From NCBI GenBank assembly GCA_023897205.1, contig JAHWDD010000001.1, positions 6,448,001-6,512,000 on the forward strand: DNA of 64,000 nt, written 5' to 3'. Shown piece by piece: positions 56,524-64,000 of this stretch. The notes under the pieces were generated by a model. The model was not told the origin of the DNA. It searched no databases and was given only the letters and a program-made list of their open reading frames with translations. The stretch's first letter is position 1; every line of letters begins with the position of its first letter. The position numbers and the translations under genes are program-made. The stretch is from Exophiala sp. HKRS030. Taxonomy: Eukaryota > Ascomycota > Eurotiomycetes > Chaetothyriales > Herpotrichiellaceae.

Positions 56524-57531
56524 ATGCCTTTCTCCCACCACAGTCACTCGGGGCAATTCTGTCCCGGGCACGCGAAAGACTCGCTGGAGGAGATCGTGCA
56601 AGTGGCCATTGCCAAAAAGATGCACACTTTTGCCTTGACCGAACACATGCCACGCCACGATGTGGATAGGTATCCCGAAGAACTGAGTGCACATGTCACT
56701 TTGACCTCCATGATCGACAATGAAACGGCATATTTCATGGAAGCAAATCGACTCCGACAAAAATACCACGGCCGGATCAGTATCCTCATCGGTTTTGAGA
56801 GCGATTGGATTCGTCCTCAGTCAGTTGATCTCATAAATCAAAGCATTCGTTCACATGCGTATGACTTTTTTGTAGGCTCTGTCCACCACGTGCACACTAT
56901 ACCTATCGATTACGATAGAGCACTGTACGAAGACGCTCGACGGGTCGCAGGTGGCACCGACGAACGTCTTTTCGAGGATTATTTTGATGCACAGCTAGAA
57001 ATGTTCCGGACAGTGAAGCCACCTGTTGTGGGACATTTTGATCTGATTCGTCTCAAAAGCGACGAGCCCAACGGTTCTTTGGCGAAATACGCTGGTGTGT
57101 GGCAGCGTATATTGAGGAACTTGGATTTTGTTGCTTCGTATGGTGGCATTCTAGAACTCAATCTTGCAAGTGTTCGCAAAGGTCTCCAAGAGCCATATCC
57201 ACAGGCCGACATATGTCAGGTAAGCTTCCCTATCGTATCCAAGATGTGCTATAGACGCCTGACCGAATACCAGGCTGCCGTAGAAAGGAAACTCCAATTC
57301 TGCCTGTCGGACGATAGTCATGGGATTGAACAAGTGGCACACAGCTACGAACGCGTACTGGCATACCTTCAGGACAACGGTGTCAAATCGCTGACTTACC
57401 TCGAATCTGATAAGTTGGCGAGATGCTCCATGGATGATCGATTTTCAAACTTGCAAGCCGTCGATGTCGATGTTGCCGCTATCGAGCAGTATGCCTTCTG
57501 GGCCCCTCAATCAAGAGCATTTGAAGGATAG
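56524..57531 (+). CDS. HIS2: Histidinol-phosphatase, PHP family
   Basis: Hydrolyses L-histidinol phosphate to histidinol, the penultimate stage of histidine synthesis. Start MPFSHHSHSGQF at 56524. The PHP metal site is visible: HHSHSGQFCPGHA, FALTEHMPRHDVDRY, IGFESDWI, GSVHHVHT, VVGHFDLIRL and the late LSDDSHGIEQV. A 54-base intron at 57220-57273 (GTAAGC donor, CTGAC branch, CAG acceptor) interrupts the conserved EPYPQADICQ-AAVERKLQFC junction. It is a multiple of three with no stop, so the unspliced frame stays open (335 versus 317 residues spliced). No other histidine gene is adjacent. Confidence 0.93.
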   Translation: MPFSHHSHSGQFCPGHAKDSLEEIVQVAIAKKMHTFALTEHMPRHDVDRYPEELSAHVTLTSMIDNETAYFMEANRLRQKYHGRISILIGFESDWIRPQSVDLINQSIRSHAYDFFVGSVHHVHTIPIDYDRALYEDARRVAGGTDERLFEDYFDAQLEMFRTVKPPVVGHFDLIRLKSDEPNGSLAKYAGVWQRILRNLDFVASYGGILELNLASVRKGLQEPYPQADICQVSFPIVSKMCYRRLTEYQAAVERKLQFCLSDDSHGIEQVAHSYERVLAYLQDNGVKSLTYLESDKLARCSMDDRFSNLQAVDVDVAAIEQYAFWAPQSRAFEG

Positions 57532-60010
57532 TGCTCGCATCTTGCTCATCTTTCTGCGTATGTTCTCCTCAGGCTTATTATAGATAGACTTTTCCCCCGT
57601 CACTTTTTCGGTAGATATTCAACTCGAGGTTGACAATAATATTGTCGTTCACCCTAGTCGATTTCTCGTGCAGTGTTGGCAGATTGTGCATTTGTCTCTC
57701 CGAGGCCTCGCACCTATTCGAATAAACTAGAGATAGTACAAGAGACTGTAGTTCTTCATTTTCTCGCACTCGCGAATAAATGGGCTTGGCCCACACTCCT
57801 ACCGGTCGGAAATTCGTCTCTGGTCTCCAGCTGCTACGAGTGTCTCGAATCGAGCCGAACAATGAGTTGCTTTGACGGGAAAATATGCCATCGTCGGCCA
57901 GCGCCGTGAACAGATGGATTGCCAGCTCTAGACGAACGTCAAGTAACTCGGTCCCAGCCAATCACCCGAACACGGATTGCCACGTCGCATGATACAAGCG
58001 AAATATACGGTCAGCTGGCGGAGTGCGCATTGGCCATGGACGACCCTTGTAAATGTAAAGGGAGAGATCTGTCCAGTGATGGTGAGGCTGTAAGCCACTC
58101 GTGTTTCCGGTGGCACCCACCACAAACTCGACCAATGACCCAATAATGGCAGACATGATCATCTGCCGATTTATCCCAGGGGGCCACCAAACAAAAGTGG
58201 GGTAGTTGGTGTGCATGATCTCTGTACGTACTCCGAAGTACAGAAGGCACGGATTCATTTACTCAAACTTCAACGTTGGCATTAACAGACGATCTCTGCT
58301 CGTGGTACGATATCTGGGTTGGTATTGCGGGGCAGGTGACAGCAATACCGCTGCCGTCCAATCAGGGCACACTGGTCGGAACACCGCGCCTAGGGTATAC
58401 AGGATTATTCACGAGAAGGCCGATCCGAACTTTGCTGGCAGGGATGCCTGTGTCTAGTGTGCCCAGAAATGTAGCGGACACTACCACGACTACGCAGGAA
58501 GTAGCAACATCTTCTCCATCCGATGGGCACTCGGGTACTCCAGGCCCGCTGCAACCTGGCTCTTCTCGGCCAATCCACGAATCAGACCTCAGTGTCCGGC
58601 ATGATAGCCTCAAGGCTGCATCTCCATGCCACACAGACGCGGCAGGTTTAGAGAGTAGTTTGCGGAAATGTGTTTGGGTACAAGATACCATCCAGCCGCA
58701 GGGCCCTTGAGCCATGGCATATCATGCTGCAACCGTTTAGGTTAGCCTTCGGCCCAGCACCAGGGACTGGGGATCTTGATTGCTTTAGCGAAAATGCTAC
58801 CAGCGACGCCATCCCCGAATCGGGGAATCGGAGAGCTAGGCTAAAGACGGAATCGAGCATAGCACGCTTTTCCCCGTTTTTACGAGGAGGTCGTCTCGGA
58901 GGTGAGAGGAGGTAGGCTGAGAGGATGCATCTACTCCGTCTGTGTGAGTTTCCAGTACGAAGGGCCCATTTCCCCAGCGGGTGTTCACGAGAAGCACACA
59001 CGGACCAATATCATCGGCGCCGTGACATTCGGCGTTGATTCTTGCTGTTTTGCAAAGGGCGTATAGGTCATTTGAAGTATGGCAATGTTGTAATGACCGA
59101 AAGTCTGTGTAATGCAGGTGAAGTAGGGAGGAGCACTGGAGGAGGTACCTACCGACCCAGTAGCAGGTACCTGTTGTGCCGTACTGGTAGTCAACAGGTA
59201 CAGGCCCAAGGGACTGATTGGTACTTCAGTACTTAGAGCCTTCATACAATGTACGTGAAAATAGTGCCTCGCAGGTAGTACCTAAGGTATTTCGAGGAGA
59301 GACTTGCCTGCTAGAGTCTGCAAGTAGGTGGCAGGCAACCCTCGGCGTCAAGAAAGTTTACCTGGACATCCTATCGGTAGGCACAGGTTTGGTGGGTGGA
59401 GTGCTGAATGGTATGCAACTAGTTAGTTAAGGTGTAGATCCCGTGCCACGAGGGAGGTCCCCTCTACCCATCGTAGGCGACCCGTGTCTTCTCTGTGCGT
59501 CATCACCCAACCAGGGAAATGTGTAGAGTAGCCCAGATGTCTGTTGAGACGTGAGAGAGACGTCGTTGAGGCGAGTTTGAAAGATCAAAGAAGAGAATGA
59601 AACTGAGGATTGACCATGAGCCGATAAATTCGGCTTCCAAATCCTATGCAGCCGCAGCAAACCCCGGGTATTGGCAGGGAGTTTGGGGTTAGAACCGACG
59701 ATCAGTCAGGGCGGGCATTTGTTGTAATTTGTTGGATTTGCGCCCCATCAACACGACAAGTGTCAATCTTCTGCGGAAATTTGAAGAGCAGTGTGGTTAT
59801 GCAAGAAGAAAGAAGAAGCTCGAGTGGTTGGCGAACTCGTTGACCGCCTTGCCGGCCAATGTGGAAGTATGGAAGGAACAGTTTCCAACTCAAATGGCAG
59901 GTGCCACTTATTATTATCGAGCCAAGGTACAGGACTGGTCAGGTACATGACGAGGTACACAGCCTGGTACATCGATTCAGCACGATGCAGTGCCCACATA
60001 CAGCCACTTG

Positions 60011-60052
60011 ACATGTACCATTCATGTACCATTTATGTACCGTTTATGTACC
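60011..60052. repeat. Tandem repeat of an 11-base ATGTACC unit
   Basis: Four consecutive near-identical units (ATGTACCATTC, ATGTACCATTT, ATGTACCGTTT, ATGTACC) in intergenic sequence. Confidence 0.78.
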
Positions 60053-60727
60053 TCAGATGCAGCAGACAGGTAGGTACTGTACCTACCAGGGAGGTACCTA
60101 GATATTCCATCATTGGACATATCTCTACAACCGAAGCCTTCCCAGATTCCCGACAAAGTACTTGATATACCACTGGTACCGAAGAGAGGCACAGGCAGAG
60201 GCACACCTTTACACGCTCCTTGCTCCTTGGACCCTCTAACACCTAGAATCTCTGAGAAGTCGCCGGCCAGAGGCACAGCACAGTATTCGCCGTCCTTGTC
60301 TATCGCTCTGATCTGCACAGAAAACCTAAACTAAAGATCCCTCCTCCGAAGGTACCTAGATCAATGTAACTTTAGAGATCGGCTGCCACTACGGCAACCT
60401 GAATCAGATGTTGTGCATAGGTTTGCTGTCGTTCTTCTTTAGGGTTTTCCCCAAAACGTTCAAACGAGTCCCAAGGTTATGACGATACCGACTGACAGGT
60501 TGACGTTTCCAGAGCCCAAAATGGTCTATCTCCATTTGTGGGCCACTGGTGGCCCGTCGTAGCCTGTGGTAGCCAGTCACCACTACGGATTGCACAGATT
60601 GCATGGAGTATTCAAGTATTGCCCTTAGGTGGCCCTGTTCTTGTAACTAGCTGTCAACAATGCTGGACACTTCCGGTCAGGACCTTGGTGCCAGGACATT
60701 GACATCCATGTCCCTCGGACAGGACCA

Positions 60728-60779
60728 CCCCTCCTCTTCTTCTTCTTCTTCTCCTCCTCCTCTCCGTCTTCTTCCTTCA
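60728..60779 (+). repeat. TCT/TCC pyrimidine tract
   Basis: CTTCTTCTTCTTCT followed by CCTCCTCC units, almost pure pyrimidine on the plus strand. It is about 0.9 kb upstream of the FKBP start. Confidence 0.7.
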
Positions 60780-61694
60780 TGCCATCCTTGTCCACTTGTG
60801 ACCCTCCCCCTGGTCCGCCATTGTCCACTCGCACTGCATTGCCCACCCTTGCGCAACCCCCTGTGGAGCTAATGTCAATTGACCGCATCCCGATTCCCAC
60901 TAATGCACGCTGAATCCACAGGTCCAGATCCCTATCTGCATCTTAGGCCGAAACCTAACAGACTGACACCCAAACTCAAACGGCAAACTTGTGTGAAACT
61001 GCAACAACTCGCAACTTGGGCGACATGTCGTTGGATACCTACACTCTGTCATGCTAGTTGGTTGAATAGCTCTCCATGCTAGAGATGAGGTAACTCTCTC
61101 CACTGGTACCGGTCTGCTGCTTCCAAATCAGGAATCAGGACTTATGTCAATGCTTCCATTTCTGCTGCCCGATCTCTACCCTACACTCGAATGCCGTCGA
61201 CTCCATGTCCAATCCACTCAGCTCAACTCTTCCTGTGACCCTCTGTGCCTTCTGTGCCCAAAGCCATTCATTTCTCATATATCCTTAGCTCCCTCCATCC
61301 TCGGAGGGAACCATTCTTGTACTCGTCCTGGTGGCTTCTGGTCGAGAATTCATTCGGCCTCTTCCGAAGTATTGCTTTTTGCCCCATCGGGAGACCTTGT
61401 CGCCGCCGCGCTTTGCTTCACACACATCTACTTCCTCCGTCCTCCTCGCTTTCGCGTAACCTCCTGCAGTCATTCCCGCCAAGATACTTCCTTCCCCATC
61501 CACCATTATAAACAATCCACTGTACTTTTCTAGTCTTGACTATTCTCATCCTTGGTCACGACATCCTTCTATCTCAGTCCAATCTGTGGTTGCCATCGCC
61601 TGACGCTCCGGCTGTTTATTCCTGGCCCCTGATCACACCATTCATGGTCTCCCTCCAACATCTCATACATTTCGATACAGATTCTCGCCTGACC

Positions 61695-62654
61695 ATGGCT
61701 CCGGCTTTACAGAAACGGGTCCTCCGTCCAGGCAATGGCAAGGACTTTCCCAGACCAAAGGACGAAGTCATCATGGAGTATACCGGCTGGCTCCATGATT
61801 CCAGGTTGGCCGACAAGGAATACAAAGGCGAGGAGTCAGTCTCTTCCTACCCACTCATCGCCCGTCGTCAGGTGACCTCGTTTTCCTAACTGGCTCATCA
61901 GGTTCGACAGCTCGTCAGGACGAGGCGAGTTCAAGATTCAGATCGGTGTAGGCAGAGTCATCCCGGGTACGAATCCGAGATTCAACTGAATAGACCGCGC
62001 CACCGCCTAACATGTGTAACCCCACAGGATGGGACCAGCTGGTACCACAGATGTCTCTGGGAGAGAAGGCAACCTTGACAATACCTGGGTAAGCACTAAC
62101 GAAGCCACAGCTCTCAAAGACTCCTTCTCTGGCACACTCGATCTCAAATACCCAAAATCCATAATATCCATCTGCATCTGCGTGGATGTATTCTCAGCCT
62201 CGCTTGATTTGCGTCCTACATCGCCCGGATCAATATCAACTAACAATTTTCATAGGCATCTCGCATACGGAACTCGGTCAGTTCAATCCTCAATCTCTGC
62301 TTTCCCTCAGCAATAACTGAGGTCGAGGAATCAATAATGTTATGATGCACGGGGATTGCAATTGGCTATGTTGGCTGTCTGCAACCCAACCGTTGCAGAT
62401 TCAAGACATTTCTCGCCAATTCCTCATCAAGGTTGAGAAGTTCCAATGACCATGCTTGCTGACATACTCTCGGAATAGTGGATTTCCGGGACTGATACCC
62501 AAAGACGCAACACTGATCTTGTGAGTTTCAGGAATATTTCCTCGTGTTCCACTTTTATTGCTCAGGAATGGCGTCTCTTCGTTACTGGAACTGGAAACTA
62601 ACAGGTAAACTCAGCGATGTATATCTGAAGGGAATCAACAAACGCTTGTCATAA
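61695..62654 (+). CDS. FKBP12-type peptidyl-prolyl cis-trans isomerase, six exons
   Basis: Cytosolic prolyl isomerase and FK506/rapamycin receptor. Exons: 61695-61834, 61902-61966, 62028-62088, 62256-62276, 62479-62520, 62615-62654; all introns are GT-AG (donors GTCAGT, GTACGA, GTAAGC, GTCAGT, GTGAGT). Spliced length is 122 residues. Start MAPALQKRVLRPGNGKDF. Conserved ligand-pocket elements: VIMEYTGWL (Tyr), EEFDSSSGRGEF (Asp), VGRVIPGWDQ (Trp), QMSLGEKATLTIPG, HLAYGTRGFPGLIPKDATLI and FDVYLKGI. Residues HLAYGTR come from a 21-base microexon. An in-frame ATG 78 bases upstream is open but unlike the family N-terminus. The insert RLADKEYKGE matches the longer loop typical of fungal FKBP12s. 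Confidence 0.95.
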
Positions 62655-64000
62655 CACGACGCTTCACGTTCTAGAAAAGGATGATGGAACGTGCAGCTTT
62701 GTCATACATGGGTGGGAATCTATTTATTACGCATTGGCAGCGTTTGGGTGGCATAAGTCATTTTTGGGATTTAGCGATTTCGGACTTGCATACCCTTGGG
62801 TCACGCCCAGGACAAAATATGTCGAGGTTGTGCGATTAGGTGCGGCTAGGTATGGTTCAGAAGACAGAAGCATAGAGTACCTCCATTGTCAATGTTAGCG
62901 CAAGAGCTGATAGGACATGCAAAGTGGTCGTTCCAGGTCATCAGCATAGATTTGTGGCTTCAACTACAATCAAAACCAGGTGACCTCTAGGTCGACACCC
63001 TGCCAACATTGCATGAATTCCACAGATCTCTATGCATTAGTAGCGTCGCACAATCGTCGGCCGTCTTATGTCATCCGAGCCCCTCCTTTTGCTTGCCCAA
63101 GGTACGGCTAAGTGCAGGACATACTCTGTAGACAAATATTGCCGTCTTGACGCGTAAGGAAACGACCACGACGAACGCACCTAGATCGACGGGACATCCA
63201 GCGTACCAATCTGCCAACACTGCGCAAATGCCGTCGGCTTGTATTTGCCCGACGACAGATTTCCGCTTAGAGGAGAGAATGGTCGATGGAAAATCGATCG
63301 ATCCCGTCTATCTGATTATGTCAGTGCACAGACCAAGCTACCGATGACGCTATCGCTCTTCTGGGGACGCACAAGCTTGCAATGCCGAAAAGGCATGCAG
63401 GTTTCCCTTGGTCTCTGTCTTTCTTTGACTGGTCCGCCTACTACATTAGCCAAAGACTGCGTTTCATGGGCCCCGATCATCACCTTTTCAAAGTCCAGAG
63501 CGGTTTTGCCACGTCGTGATGCGCGTCCATTGCAACCTTCAACTGCCCATTTTGGAACGACGCTTGCAAAACACCACTTCTGTTCGAAAGTGTGCTGATC
63601 AGGTTCTTTGGAAGGATTCGCGCCTGGCAATTGCCCTCGGTTTTCAGCGAAACATTTATCCCCAGATGGGACATGATAGCCATCCCAGGTTCCTTGCGAA
63701 GATTGAGAAACAACCCTGGTACAGGTATTGAGTGCATAGTCGTGCTTGCCGTTTGAGGAGCACTTTCCCCGCCCTCTTTCTCGGATCCTTGGGTTACTCC
63801 TTGCCACACCAAATCGCTGTCACATTATCTTGAGCATCGTGTGTAGCGTGGGACACCACAGAGATGAGAAATAAATCTGGTCAATCGTTGAAAGCGATCT
63901 TAACCCCACCGGGAGATCTTGCATCATGAAAATCCTCCAGGGTGCAGAGGAAGCCAAGACTTACGACAAGGTTTACGAGTCAGCGCGTACCACTTCCTAC
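62655..64000. other. Right flank, possible gene start at the edge
   Basis: No supported gene to 63925. At 63926 an ATG opens 25 codons running off the window (starts MKILQGAEEAKTYDKVYESA). Charged, protein-like composition hints at a real first exon, but too little is visible to name it. Confidence 0.35.

Larger units (their letters stand above)
57532..61694. other. Gene-poor 4.2 kb, GGTACC-rich and repeat-bearing
   Basis: Contains GGTACCTACC/AGGTACCTAG elements (59140-59290, 60060-60105), a tandem of about four ATGTACC(A/G)TTT units (60011-60052) and a pyrimidine tract of TCT/TCC units (60728-60779). The last 500 bases are pyrimidine-rich and probably form the FKBP leader. No supported gene. 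Confidence 0.5.

Noticed and set aside
58276..58710. 144-codon plus frame
   Set aside because: No recognisable motif and the opposite strand is equally open.
63316..63807. 163-codon minus frame near the right edge
   Set aside because: Cys/Arg-rich random composition, no domain or splice structure.

Overview
The window is nuclear DNA of a filamentous ascomycete (Pezizomycotina). The evidence is short GT-AG introns (mostly 50-130 bases), Pezizomycotina-style orthologues (ATG15, MSB2, a DysF-domain peroxin, a Golgi pH regulator homologue), an intron-bearing tRNA, and intergenic CCTAGGTAGGTACC-like and TACGGAGTA motifs. Eurotiomycetes is my tentative guess; the exact order cannot be read from the sequence.

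Layout. The left two thirds are moderately gene-dense: an ARA2-like aldo/keto reductase (-), PAM16 (-), a PEX30/31/32-type peroxin (+), a small LEA-like stress protein (+), ATG15 lipase (-), a VPS9-domain Rab5 exchange factor (+), an ECM11-domain protein (-) and a PAS-domain protein (-). After a 4 kb leader-like gap come biotin-protein ligase (-) divergent from COA4 (+), then MGM101 (+), a universal-stress-protein fusion (+), a GPHR channel/receptor (+), 3-ketoacyl-CoA thiolase (-), a CipB-like oxidoreductase (-) and the signalling mucin MSB2 (-). Cystathionine beta-lyase (+) starts at 46.1 kb. From 47.6 to 61.7 kb the window is gene-poor: I support only a tRNA-Arg(CCU) with an intron and histidinol-phosphatase (+). 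An FKBP12-type prolyl isomerase (+) with six exons lies near the right end.

Functions fall into housekeeping groups: mitochondrial import, respiratory assembly and mtDNA maintenance (PAM16, COA4, MGM101), peroxisome/lipid/vacuole (peroxin, thiolase, ATG15, VPS9), amino-acid and cofactor metabolism (STR3, HIS2, BPL1), and stress or signalling (MSB2, USP, LEA-like, PAS, GPHR). There is no secondary-metabolite cluster, intact transposon, or CRISPR-like array.

The strongest unexpected signal concerns the sequence itself. Eight reading-frame breaks occur in five otherwise intact conserved genes. All need the same correction, one extra base, and each can be placed at a C or G run. In all five genes the corrected coding length becomes a whole number of codons. 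I read this as systematic under-counting of C/G homopolymers in the assembly rather than biology. I did not find a convincing undescribed biological system. The best leads for real biology are a five-fold Cys-Pro-Gly-aromatic module in the ATG15 tail, a three-hairpin cluster at 15.2 kb, a dispersed TACGGAGTA motif, and a possible unrecognised minus-strand gene or relic at 52.0-52.8 kb.
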